Below, in pieces: positions 1-5,926 of a stretch of DNA of 10,497 nt. Numbering within the stretch: the first letter of the stretch is position 1; every line of letters begins with the position of its first letter. The stretch is from Actinomycetota bacterium (lineage in GTDB: Bacteria > Actinomycetota > Actinomycetes > Streptosporangiales > Streptosporangiaceae). The position numbers and the translations under genes were made by a program. Below the pieces are notes generated by a model. It was not told the origin of the DNA, searched no databases, and worked only from the letters and a program-made list of their open reading frames with translations. Where the stretch lies: contig PLIQ01000459.1 of assembly GCA_003140115.1 (NCBI GenBank), positions 1 through 10,497 of the forward strand, written 5' to 3'.

Positions 1-376
1 CGCCGTGCGCGGCCGGGTCGGTGAGCGGGCCGATCAGGTCGGCGAACTCCACGATCGAGCCCGGCCAGCCGTGCAGGAGCAGCAGCGGGGTGGCGTCGGG
101 CTCGGCCGAGCGAACGTGCAGGAACTGCAACTGCGCGCCGTCGATGGTGGTCACGAACTGGGGATAGGCGTTGAGGGCCGCCTCGTGTGCCCGCCAGTCG
201 TATCCAGTCGCCCAGTAGGCGGCCAGCTCGCGCAGGTAGGAGGCGGGGACGCCGCGTTCCCAGCCGGTGCCGGGCAGGTCGCGGGTCCACCGGGTCCGGG
301 TTAGGCGCTCACGGAGGTCGTCGAGGTCGGCCTGCGGGACGGCGATCCGGTAGGCCGTGATGTCGTTGTTGGTCAT
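1..376 (-). CDS. Epoxide hydrolase, N-terminal part (runs off the left edge)
   Basis: The first 125 residues, beginning [20 protein letters not shown], match the N-terminal (EHN) domain of the alpha/beta-hydrolase epoxide hydrolases, which open epoxide rings to vicinal diols in the cytoplasm. Seen directly: the EHN-like pattern of D-L-D-D-L-R-E-R-L with a tryptophan shortly after ([17 protein letters not shown]), then [16 protein letters not shown], then HGWPGS at residues 102-107, the HGxP oxyanion-hole motif of the fold. The nucleophile, acid and histidine lie outside the window, so activity cannot be judged. The ATG at 376 has no clear Shine-Dalgarno sequence; a TAGCGT box ends 7 nt upstream, so a leaderless start is possible. 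The gene diverges from the WYL regulator and probably shares its operator dyad, a common arrangement for a regulator and its target. Physiological substrate unknown. Confidence 0.9.
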   Translation of the reverse strand, partial: MTNNDITAYRIAVPQADLDDLRERLTRTRWTRDLPGTGWERGVPASYLRELAAYWATGYDWRAHEAALNAYPQFVTTIDGAQLQFLHVRSAEPDATPLLLLHGWPGSIVEFADLIGPLTDPAAHG

Positions 377-383
377 GACTACG

Positions 384-389
384 ACGCTA
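384..389 (-). promoter_or_regulatory. Candidate -10 box of the epoxide hydrolase gene
   Basis: On the minus strand TAGCGT fits the actinobacterial TANNNT -10 pattern and ends 7 nt before the ATG at 376, which would make the transcript leaderless or nearly so. No convincing -35 hexamer is seen at 17-18 nt. Weak on its own; supported only by the absence of a ribosome binding site. Confidence 0.35.
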
Positions 390-395
390 GGCAGC

Positions 396-420
396 AATGG
401 TGTCAGTTTCTGGCACCATT
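396..420. promoter_or_regulatory. Operator dyad between epoxide hydrolase and WYL regulator genes
   Basis: A 25-nt inverted repeat with arms AATGGTGTCAG and CTGGCACCATT around a 3-nt centre: 10 of 12 position pairs are complementary, the exceptions being one T-G pair and the central T-T. It sits in the 63-bp gap between the two divergent starts, where a dimeric regulator could control both genes. The inference is that it is the binding site of the WYL regulator encoded next to it. It covers the TTG at 419, which argues against that codon as the regulator start. Confidence 0.7.
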
Positions 421-439
421 GAGCGGCAGACTGGACGAC

Positions 440-1510
440 ATGCTCGAGACCTCCACCCGGCTGCTTCGCCTGCTGTCGCTGCTGCAGTCCCGGCGGGACT
501 GGACCGGTACCGAGCTGGCCAGCCGACTCGACGTCGGCCTGCGGACCCTGCGCCGCGACATCAACCGGCTGCGCGACCTGGGCTACCCGGTGGACGCCAC
601 ACCGGGCGTCGCGGGCGGTTACCGGCTTGGGACCGGGGCCGCGCTGCCGCCGTTGCTGCTGGACGACGAGGAGGCGGTGGCGGTGGCGATCAGCCTGCAC
701 ACCGCCACCACCGGGAGCGTGGCCGGGCTGGAGGAGACCGCGCTGCGGGCGCTGACCAAGCTGCAGCAGATGATGCCGTCCCGGCTCCGGCACCGGATCA
801 GCGCCTTCCATGCCACCACCGTGGCGCTGGCCGGACCGGGATCCGCGCAGGACCAGGTGGATCCCGACCTGCTGACCGCGATCGCCGCGGCCTGCCGGGA
901 CCAGCGGCGGCTGCGGCTGCTGTATCCCGGCCGCGACGGCGTGACCACCCGGGAGGTCGAACCGCACCGGCTGGTGCATACCCCGCGCCGCTGGTACCTG
1001 GTGGCCTGGGACCTGAGTCGCGGCGACTGGCGGACCTTCCGGGTCGACCGCATCCAGGGGAAGCCGGGGCCACCGGGCCCACGGTTCACCCCGCGGCCGC
1101 TGCCCACCGAAGACGTGGCGGCCTACGTCTCGCAGTCCATCGCCTCGGCCCCGTATCGGTACCACGCCCGCATCCTGTTCCACGCACCGCTGGCCGAGGT
1201 TGCCGGCCAGACCTCCCCGACCGCAAGCCGACTGGAAGCCGCCGGGCCGGACGCCTGCATCCTGCATGCCGGGTCCAACTCACTGGACGAACTGGCCTTG
1301 TACGTCGGGCTCAAGGGCTTCGCGTTCCAGGTGCTCGAACCGGCCGAGCTCGTCCCCGTCCTGCGGTCCCTGGCCGAGCGCCTGGGCCGGGCCGCCGAGG
1401 TCTTCTTACGGCCGTCACGGTCGGCCAAGCTTGCCGACATGTACGACAGCCACACCGGCCCGGCCCGCGACCAGCTTGGTCAGGTGCGGCACATCGGAGG
1501 TGACGATTAG
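440..1510 (+). CDS. WYL-domain transcriptional regulator (DeoR/HTH_11 type)
   Basis: A 356-residue regulator. Residues 1-55 ([20 protein letters not shown]...[18 protein letters not shown]) form the HTH_11 winged helix usual at the start of YafY-like proteins. About residues 135-215 are the WYL domain with RRWYLVAWD at 184-192, an SH3-like ligand-sensing fold. The C-terminal part up to about residue 320 ([24 protein letters not shown]) is the WCX extension. ATG at 440 is preferred over TTG at 419: family members typically begin MLETS, and the upstream codons overlap the operator dyad. The gene diverges from an epoxide hydrolase, its likely target. Odd feature: after the normal family end near LGRAA, about 33 further codons run on, and roughly the last 30 are antisense to the 3' end of the toxin gene. 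The original stop may have been lost when the toxin-antitoxin module arrived. Ligand unknown. Confidence 0.9.
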   Translation: MLETSTRLLRLLSLLQSRRDWTGTELASRLDVGLRTLRRDINRLRDLGYPVDATPGVAGGYRLGTGAALPPLLLDDEEAVAVAISLHTATTGSVAGLEETALRALTKLQQMMPSRLRHRISAFHATTVALAGPGSAQDQVDPDLLTAIAAACRDQRRLRLLYPGRDGVTTREVEPHRLVHTPRRWYLVAWDLSRGDWRTFRVDRIQGKPGPPGPRFTPRPLPTEDVAAYVSQSIASAPYRYHARILFHAPLAEVAGQTSPTASRLEAAGPDACILHAGSNSLDELALYVGLKGFAFQVLEPAELVPVLRSLAERLGRAAEVFLRPSRSAKLADMYDSHTGPARDQLGQVRHIGGDD

Positions 1511-1882
1511 CACCGATGCGACCCGGTCGGCCGCTTGGGCCTGCTCGGCCTGTTCTATCGCGGTCGCGGCCACCATCGCATCCACCGCCTGCTCCGATGT
1601 CAATCCTGCGGCACCAATCAGCTGGCCTGCCCGGCGACCGATGGCTTCGCTGACCGGCTCCACGACCACTCGAGCCAGCACGCGGTGCACTTCGGCATCA
1701 CGGCTGCTTCCGCGCAGAACCTCGGCGAGAATCGCCGTAGAGGTCAGCACGCGGTCCCCGTCGTCGTAGGCCACCTTCAGCCGGACGTACATGGCGCGGT
1801 CGGTGGCCGCCTTCGAGATTCCCTCGTTGTCGAGAACCATGACGCCCGCGGCACGGACCCGGGCCCGCCCGCGGCGGCTCAT
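1415..1882 (-). CDS. vapC: PIN-domain ribonuclease toxin (VapC-like), module 1
   Basis: A 155-residue PIN-fold protein, the toxin of a type II toxin-antitoxin pair; VapC toxins cut tRNA or rRNA using Mg2+. The acidic residues expected of the PIN site are visible (numbered from the chosen ATG): D18 in VMVLDNEG, E54 in ILAEVLRG, D101 in AVDAMVAATA and D130 in VTSDVP. The ATG at 1882 overlaps the antitoxin stop (ATGA), implying translational coupling; a GTG at 1894 would add four residues but is less likely. GGAG stands 11 nt upstream. The last ~95 bases are antisense to the 3' end of the WYL gene. It is clearly paralogous to the toxin at 5489-5926 (shared patterns LDxEGxSK, VLRG/TLRG, RDxxVHxVL, RRAGxLxGAxGL, DAxVAATA). 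RNA target not predictable. Confidence 0.88.
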   Translation of the reverse strand: MSRRGRARVRAAGVMVLDNEGISKAATDRAMYVRLKVAYDDGDRVLTSTAILAEVLRGSSRDAEVHRVLARVVVEPVSEAIGRRAGQLIGAAGLTSEQAVDAMVAATAIEQAEQAQAADRVASVLIVTSDVPHLTKLVAGRAGVAVVHVGKLGRP

Positions 1883-2112
1883 ACCCGCGGCCACTCCGAG
1901 CGGGCCGCCGCCACCTCGTCATCGGTCACTGGCCCGTGCACCCGCTCCAGTTCGGCGACCAGTTCCCCCAAGCGATCATGCTCGAGCTGGCGCAGCAGGG
2001 CGTGGGTCACGTAGGCCGAGACGTTGCCGCGGCCGGCCCGTTCGCGGATCTGCGCGGCTAGGCCTTCCGGGACCGTGACGGACAATTTCTCCGTACCCGA
2101 AGATTCGCTCAT
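1879..2112 (-). CDS. vapB: Ribbon-helix-helix antitoxin (VapB-like), module 1
   Basis: A 77-residue antitoxin. Residues 8-48 (EKLSVTVPEGLAAQIRERA, then an RGNVSAYVTHALLRQLE stretch) form the ribbon-helix-helix DNA-binding unit: a beta strand with alternating K9, S11, T13 facing DNA, and two helices. The tail, with HGPV at 60-63, ARSEWP and a charged linker, is the likely toxin-binding region. The stop overlaps the toxin ATG by 4 nt. The ATG at 2112 has no Shine-Dalgarno sequence but follows TAGGAT by six bases, so the mRNA is probably leaderless, and a 23-nt operator dyad covers this promoter. The RHH and tail are homologous to the last ~70 residues of the antitoxin at 5908-6378 (shared GRGxxSxYVTxAxxRQLExDxL and HGPV...AARxxWP patterns). 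Expected role: neutralise the toxin and repress its own operon. Confidence 0.88.
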   Translation of the reverse strand: MSESSGTEKLSVTVPEGLAAQIRERAGRGNVSAYVTHALLRQLEHDRLGELVAELERVHGPVTDDEVAAARSEWPRV

Positions 2113-2116
2113 ACCA

Positions 2117-2139
2117 TAATCCTACCAATGGTGGGATTA
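2117..2139. promoter_or_regulatory. Operator dyad and leaderless promoter of toxin-antitoxin module 1
   Basis: A 23-nt inverted repeat with arms TAATCCTACCA and TGGTGGGATTA around one central A: 10 of 11 pairs match, the exception being a T-G pair. The minus-strand TAGGAT (2119-2124) fits a TANNNT -10 box and lies six bases before the antitoxin ATG, so the dyad overlaps the core promoter. Its core CTACCAATGGTGG (2122-2134) differs at one base from that of the second module (6388-6400), at the same 9-nt distance from the start. A further TAATCC half-site lies at 2165-2170. Autorepression by the RHH antitoxin is inferred. Confidence 0.75.
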
Positions 2140-2180
2140 CAGCAGCTAGGGGGGTGGTGACGGCTAATCCGAGTCGATGG

Positions 2181-2873
2181 TCAGATCCGGCGCAGGACGG
2201 CTACTACCTTGCCGACGATGGTGGCGTTGTCGCCCAGGATCGGGACGTAGGCCGGGTTGTGCGGGATCAGCCAGACATGCCCGTCGCGCTTCTTGAACGT
2301 CTTGACGGTGGCTTCACGGTCGGCCGACGTGTCGCTCTCGATCATGGCCGCGACGATGTCACCGTTCTCGATGTCGGACTCGCGGCGGACGACGACCCAG
2401 TCCCCGTCGGTGATCGCGGCGTCGATCATCGAGTCGCCGACGACCCTGAGCATGATGAGCTCGCCGTCGCCGACCAACTGGCGGGGCAGCGGGAAGACGT
2501 CCTCGATGTGCTGGTCGGCGAGGATGGGGACACCGGCCGCGACCTGGCCCACGAGCGGTACCTGGGCTAGTCCCGAGTCGCTGGCCTGCTCGCTCGCCCG
2601 GCCGGAACGCTGCTCGGCGGGCGGCACAGCGGGCGACCGGAGCGCGGCCGTGCGCGGGCGCCGCGCCTCCCGGGTCAAGTAGCCCTCGTTTTCCAGGACG
2701 GAGAGCTGGTACGAGACGCTCGACGTGCTGGCCAGGCCGACGGCCTCACCGATCTCCCGCATGCTGGGTGCGTAGCCGTTGCGCTGCACCGAGTCCTCGA
2801 TGATCTGGACGATCTTGCGTCGGCGCGGAGTCAGTCCCCGGCCGACCGGGTTGGGTAGTTCAGCACGTGGCAT
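2181..2873 (-). CDS. lexA: LexA repressor (SOS regulator, self-cleaving)
   Basis: A 230-residue LexA, full family length. Residues ~14-75 are the winged helix-turn-helix ([16 protein letters not shown]...[21 protein letters not shown]). A variable linker (80-105) leads to the S24 peptidase-like half. The autocleavage bond is A113-G114 in GQVAAGVP; the catalytic serine is S148 in GDSMID and the lysine is K191 in ATVKTFKK. All parts needed for RecA-stimulated self-cleavage are present. ATG at 2873 is supported by GGAGG seven bases upstream. The promoter carries a near-perfect dyad over its -35/-10 interval, so autorepression is likely, but that dyad is not the usual actinobacterial CGAAC(N4)GTTCG box. 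The recognition-helix region ([18 protein letters not shown]) is close to ordinary LexA. This may be an accessory second LexA; whether the genome holds another cannot be seen here. Stands alone between a toxin-antitoxin module and the cyclase unit. Confidence 0.93.
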   Translation of the reverse strand: MPRAELPNPVGRGLTPRRRKIVQIIEDSVQRNGYAPSMREIGEAVGLASTSSVSYQLSVLENEGYLTREARRPRTAALRSPAVPPAEQRSGRASEQASDSGLAQVPLVGQVAAGVPILADQHIEDVFPLPRQLVGDGELIMLRVVGDSMIDAAITDGDWVVVRRESDIENGDIVAAMIESDTSADREATVKTFKKRDGHVWLIPHNPAYVPILGDNATIVGKVVAVLRRI

Positions 2874-2909
2874 CGTCGCACCTCCGGCTGTGACGGCAGT
2901 TATGATGAA

Positions 2910-2937
2910 AGGATAGCAGCGTGATCGCTGTTATCAA
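2910..2937 (-). promoter_or_regulatory. lexA promoter with overlapping 24-nt operator dyad
   Basis: On the minus strand TTGATA (2932-2937) and TATCCT (2910-2915) are separated by 16 nt and look like a sigma70-type promoter. A 24-nt inverted repeat at 2912-2935 has arms GATAGCAGCG and CGCTGTTATC around 4 nt, with nine of ten arm pairs complementary and one G-T. The dyad runs from inside the -35 box to inside the -10 box, the ideal place for autorepression. That LexA itself binds here is inferred from position. Confidence 0.7.
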
Positions 2938-3022
2938 ATACAAGCTCGAAAAATAATCACGAGCAAGACATGAATAAGATCATAACTACGAAGGTAACGC
3001 GGAGACAACCGCGCGGGCTGCC

Positions 3023-4864
3023 CTAGGCTGGGTAGCCGACACCGGGTCGGCGCAGCCCGTCGAGGAGTTCCTGGTGTCCGAGGTCGAGCAGCAGCGCCGC
3101 TCCGGCATCGACAGCCTCGACCACGGGACGGAGCGCCTCGAGCCCGGCGATCAAGGCCTGCGGCGGCACCCCGCGTTGGGCGAGCAGGTTTCGCAGCCAG
3201 TCGAGGAAGTCGCCGAAGATGGCCGGGTCGGCAGCGAGTAGCGTCGCGGCCAGGAATTGGACGATGAACACGAGATCCTCCCGCGTGCGGGCCATCCGGC
3301 GTTCGTCGTAGTCGGCCGTCGGCGGGAAGCGGGCGGCGAGGCCGTCGAGCGCGGCACCGCCCAGCGCATCGGCCTGTGCGGCGAGACGAAGCGCTACCGG
3401 GTCGACGAGCGTCGGCTCGCGGCTGACTGACGGTGGCTCTGACTTCCAGCCCAACAGGATCGGCGTGGCGTCCGCCGCCGTGAGCGCCCATGCGTCGGCG
3501 CCAAGGCGCTCGGCTCGACGGGGGCCGTGGCCGAACGCCGGGCCACCCGCGATAACCGGGATTCCCTGGCGGTGCGCGGCGTCGATGAGGCGCACCGCGC
3601 CAGGGAAGAAGATGGGAACGCTGCACGAGATCGCCAGTGAGTCGGCGCCCGAGCGGACGAGAAACTCGGCCACCACCTCGGCGGGCGTCGAAGCGCCGAG
3701 CACCGAGACGCCCATGCCGTACTCATGCAGCAACTCGCCGAACATCTGCGCGGCCAGCGAATGGAAGTCACCCTCCGCGCATGCGACCACGGTGAGGCTA
3801 CCGTAGGCCGACTGGCTCGTCTCGCCCATGAGCGTGTCCAGCGCAGCCGCGGTTACCCCGGAGGCGAGGTGCTCGTCGGCCGGAGTGAGCTCGTTGCAGT
3901 ACCAGCGCTGGCCGACTTCTTGCTGAGCTGGGGCCAGGAGGCCCACGACAATCTGCTCCCGGGATACACGCTGGTCAAGCAAGTCAAGCGCGAGCCGGAC
4001 CGCCGCCCGGCGGTTGCCGACGACGGCATCGCGGAGGTAGGCCTGGACGTAGTCGCGCGGCGATCGGTAAGGAGCAGGCCGACCGGCAGTGGCCCATATC
4101 CACTGGTCGCGTCCGGCCTCCTTGGCCTGGTACAGGGCCTGATCGGCCAGGCTCACCGTCTCGTCGGGATCGCCCGCCGACGCGGTGATGCCCGCCGAGA
4201 ACGTGACCGGAAACGGCCGTTCGGTCAGCCATTCGGCGTGCAGCCGCTGGAGAAGGACGTCCGCGGCCTCCGGCGGGCCCAGGACAATGAGAAATTCGTC
4301 ACCGCCCAAGCGCCCGACCGTGTCGCGACCTCTGACGGTGCCGCGCAGCACGCGGCCGAACACGCGCAGCACCTCATCGCCGGCCGCGTGCCCGAAGTTG
4401 TCGTTGACCTGCTTGAAGTGATCGAGGTCCAGCATGATCACGGTGTCGTCGGCCGAAAGTCTGCCGAGGGCACGATTCAGCATGCGGCGGTTGGGAAGGT
4501 CGGTCAGCAAGTCGGTTGACGCGGACTCGGCTAGCCGCTCGTTCCGCCCGCTGAGCTGCAGTACATGCCGGGCGTCGAGGTGGAAGGGCGCCATGTGCCG
4601 TTCGAGGAGTGCACGTGCTGCGCTGCCGCGCGGGGCAGCGGGTAGCAGCGGCTCACCGTCGCCGAACGAGACGTCGACCGGGAGCGCATCAGGGTCGTCC
4701 GTTTCGGCCGCGACCAGCCGACCGCCGAGTTCGCGGACCAGGTGCTCGGCGATGCGCCGGGCGTCGCCACCGGTGCGTACCCGGAGCAGGGAACGTGTCG
4801 CCTCGTACACAGCGCGCGGCACTTGGTAGTGCGGCTCCGCCGGCGTTTCCGTGTCCTGGCCCAT
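3023..4864 (-). CDS. Diguanylate cyclase fused to CarH-like cobalamin-binding domain
   Basis: A 613-residue protein (from ATG 4864). Residues 1-110 are an unassigned, perhaps GAF-like region. Residues ~115-260 are a GGDEF domain making c-di-GMP from GTP: GGDEF at 187-191 in GRLGGDEF, metal aspartate D146 in MLDLDHFK, the N-D pair in FKQVNDNFGH, and the inhibitory site RGRD at 178-181, exactly five residues before GGDEF. Residues ~272-350 are the four-helix cap of methionine-synthase-type B12 modules with W321, E331 and H332 forming Wx9EH, the adenosylcobalamin photoreceptor motif. Residues ~355-470 are the Rossmann B12 half: D366-F-H368 is the axial-ligand motif, though the usual glycine is A371; GG at 440-441. 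Residues ~490-611 are helical and unassigned. Residue 322 is tyrosine where CarH has the light-state histidine. ATG 4864 has GGGAG six bases upstream; the frame stays open further upstream, into the ABM gene. Probably co-transcribed with the ABM gene (64-bp gap). Light or B12 control of activity is inference. Confidence 0.88.
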   Translation of the reverse strand: MGQDTETPAEPHYQVPRAVYEATRSLLRVRTGGDARRIAEHLVRELGGRLVAAETDDPDALPVDVSFGDGEPLLPAAPRGSAARALLERHMAPFHLDARHVLQLSGRNERLAESASTDLLTDLPNRRMLNRALGRLSADDTVIMLDLDHFKQVNDNFGHAAGDEVLRVFGRVLRGTVRGRDTVGRLGGDEFLIVLGPPEAADVLLQRLHAEWLTERPFPVTFSAGITASAGDPDETVSLADQALYQAKEAGRDQWIWATAGRPAPYRSPRDYVQAYLRDAVVGNRRAAVRLALDLLDQRVSREQIVVGLLAPAQQEVGQRWYCNELTPADEHLASGVTAAALDTLMGETSQSAYGSLTVVACAEGDFHSLAAQMFGELLHEYGMGVSVLGASTPAEVVAEFLVRSGADSLAISCSVPIFFPGAVRLIDAAHRQGIPVIAGGPAFGHGPRRAERLGADAWALTAADATPILLGWKSEPPSVSREPTLVDPVALRLAAQADALGGAALDGLAARFPPTADYDERRMARTREDLVFIVQFLAATLLAADPAIFGDFLDWLRNLLAQRGVPPQALIAGLEALRPVVEAVDAGAALLLDLGHQELLDGLRRPGVGYPA

Positions 4865-4928
4865 TCGCGGCTCCCATTCGTGCCCCAGCGCAGCCCGGCG
4901 CGGAGGTAACGTGTTCCTCTGAGCCCAG

Positions 4929-5270
4929 TCAGCTATCTGAAAGCAGTACATAACGGCGGACTCCCGTGCCGCGCGGCCTTTCCGGCGCAGTAGGAATCCG
5001 TGCGTGGGAAATCCGGTGCTCCTCCGACCGCATATAACGGCGGAAACTCTCGGCGTCGTCCCACCACGACACCATCTGGAAGATGCCAGGCCGGGTGACA
5101 TCCCGCCAGGTTTCCAGCCGCTGAAAACCTGGCGCTTTTTCGACTAGGTGCAAACGCTCCCGGAACGAGCGCTCCAGAGTCTCCGCGCTCTCCGGCGAGA
5201 TAGTAACCTCACTGCTCACGACGAAGCCACGGCCGCCGTCTTGGCCGGTCACGCCGCTGTCAGGTGCCAT
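4929..5270 (-). CDS. ABM-fold monooxygenase, heme-degrading type
   Basis: A 113-residue protein. Residues ~16-112 form one antibiotic-biosynthesis-monooxygenase domain, a dimeric ferredoxin-like fold that works without a separate cofactor. Seen: FVVSSEVTISPESAETLERSF, then EKAPGFQRLETWRD, FQMVSWWDDAESFRRYMRSEEH and H85-x3-H89 in SEEHRISH, the pattern of members annotated as heme-degrading. Substrate is not proven; other ABM proteins act on aromatic polyketides. Start ATG 5270 has no Shine-Dalgarno sequence but TATGAT ends six bases upstream, so a leaderless mRNA is likely; a GTG at 5219 (residue 18) would begin right at the domain. The cyclase start follows 64 bp after the stop in the same direction, suggesting one transcript and possibly linked tetrapyrrole (heme/cobalamin) biology, which is conjecture. 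Confidence 0.8.
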   Translation of the reverse strand: MAPDSGVTGQDGGRGFVVSSEVTISPESAETLERSFRERLHLVEKAPGFQRLETWRDVTRPGIFQMVSWWDDAESFRRYMRSEEHRISHARIPTAPERPRGTGVRRYVLLSDS

Positions 5271-5276
5271 TGGCCC

Positions 5277-5282
5277 ATCATA
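5277..5282 (-). promoter_or_regulatory. Candidate leaderless -10 box of the ABM/cyclase unit
   Basis: Minus-strand TATGAT is a near-consensus -10 hexamer exactly six bases before the ATG at 5270, the same geometry as both antitoxin genes in this window. An AT-rich stretch (5295-5302, with AATATT) lies about 14-18 nt further upstream without a clear TTGACA-like box; GGCGGC and GCCGCC flank that stretch as a weak hairpin (5286-5308). Confidence 0.5.
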
Positions 5283-5369
5283 GTCGGCGGCCGAAAAATA
5301 TTGCCGCCGCTAATCTCCGTAGCTGCCTAGCCGACCATGCTAGACCGGTAGCGAATCCTGAAATAAAGT

Positions 5370-5386
5370 GATAGACAGCGCTTATC
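5370..5386. promoter_or_regulatory. Weak inverted repeat resembling half-sites of the lexA dyad
   Basis: The 17-nt GATAGACAGCGCTTATC has outer arms GATA/TATC and an inner CAGCG, similar to the GATAGCAGCG and CGCTGTTATC arms of the lexA operator but with the centre collapsed. It lies ~100 nt upstream of the ABM gene in the 218-bp gap 5271-5488, which otherwise shows only the ABM promoter and no gene. It may be chance. Confidence 0.2.
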
Positions 5387-5488
5387 TGACGTTAATTCAG
5401 CGAATTGGCGCATCGTGGACATCGGAAACCTGAGCGGTCCTTGGGCCGGAAGTGCTCGGGAGCAGTTCGACCTGGACAGAGGACCGTA

Positions 5489-5926
5489 TCACACGCGGAC
5501 GACGACGATCCGCTCAGCTTTCGGCCGGTCCGGCTCCTCGACAAGCCTGTTCATGTCGTCCGGATCGCTGGTGAGCAACACGACTGGACGCTCCAGCCCG
5601 AGGGCTGTAGCAGCCACAACAGCATCGATGGCACACCTGTGGCCAGAGAAGAGCCCGGTCGCCCCGAGCAGTTCGCCGGCCCGGCGTGCGATCTGGGCGG
5701 TCACCGGCACGACGGTAATTCTGGACAGCACACTGTGCACGGCCGTGTCACGCGCACCGCCTCGGAGTGTCTCGGTCAGGGTGATCGCGCTTGCGGCGAC
5801 CTTGGCGTGCCGGGCGCGAGCACTACCGAGATAGGCACGGGCGCGGTCGTCACCGGCCGCCAGCTTGGAGAGCCCTTCGCTGTCGAGGACGAGAGTCCCG
5901 CCCGCGGCTATTCGTGGTCTGGCCAC
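5489..5926 (-). CDS. vapC: PIN-domain ribonuclease toxin (VapC-like), module 2
   Basis: A 145-residue PIN toxin paralogous to the one at 1415-1882. The expected acidic site is present: D15 in LVLDSEGLSK, E52 in LTETLRGG, D101 in CAIDAVVAATA and D121 in LLTSDPDD. The GTG at 5926 is used because the open frame has no ATG near the N-terminus and family members start shortly before the LVLD strand; the gene then overlaps the antitoxin 3' end by 19 nt, consistent with translational coupling. No clear ribosome binding site is visible. Expected to be an Mg2+-dependent RNase held in check by the upstream antitoxin. The RNA target cannot be read from sequence, and divergence from the first toxin leaves open whether the antitoxins cross-neutralise. 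Confidence 0.87.
   Translation of the reverse strand: MARPRIAAGGTLVLDSEGLSKLAAGDDRARAYLGSARARHAKVAASAITLTETLRGGARDTAVHSVLSRITVVPVTAQIARRAGELLGATGLFSGHRCAIDAVVAATALGLERPVVLLTSDPDDMNRLVEEPDRPKAERIVVVRV

Noticed and set aside
397..1503. Long plus-strand open frame of 368 codons overlapping the WYL gene
   Set aside because: Proline/arginine/alanine-rich low-complexity translation with no domain, in a shifted frame of a clearly recognisable WYL gene; a GC-bias shadow.
3725..4519. Plus-strand open frame of 264 codons opposite the cyclase gene
   Set aside because: Antisense to well-conserved GGDEF and B12-domain coding sequence; no family features and no ribosome binding site.
4905..4921. Inverted repeat and AACGTGTT sequence before the cyclase, resembling an SOS box
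   Set aside because: Only the outer GAGG/CCTC bases pair, and the AAC/GTT spacing is 2 rather than 4, so it does not fit a LexA site.
4865..5101. Upstream extension of the cyclase frame to 5101 or to ATG 4951
   Set aside because: The extension overlaps the ABM gene and has no domain-like content; ATG 4864 has a well-placed GGGAG.
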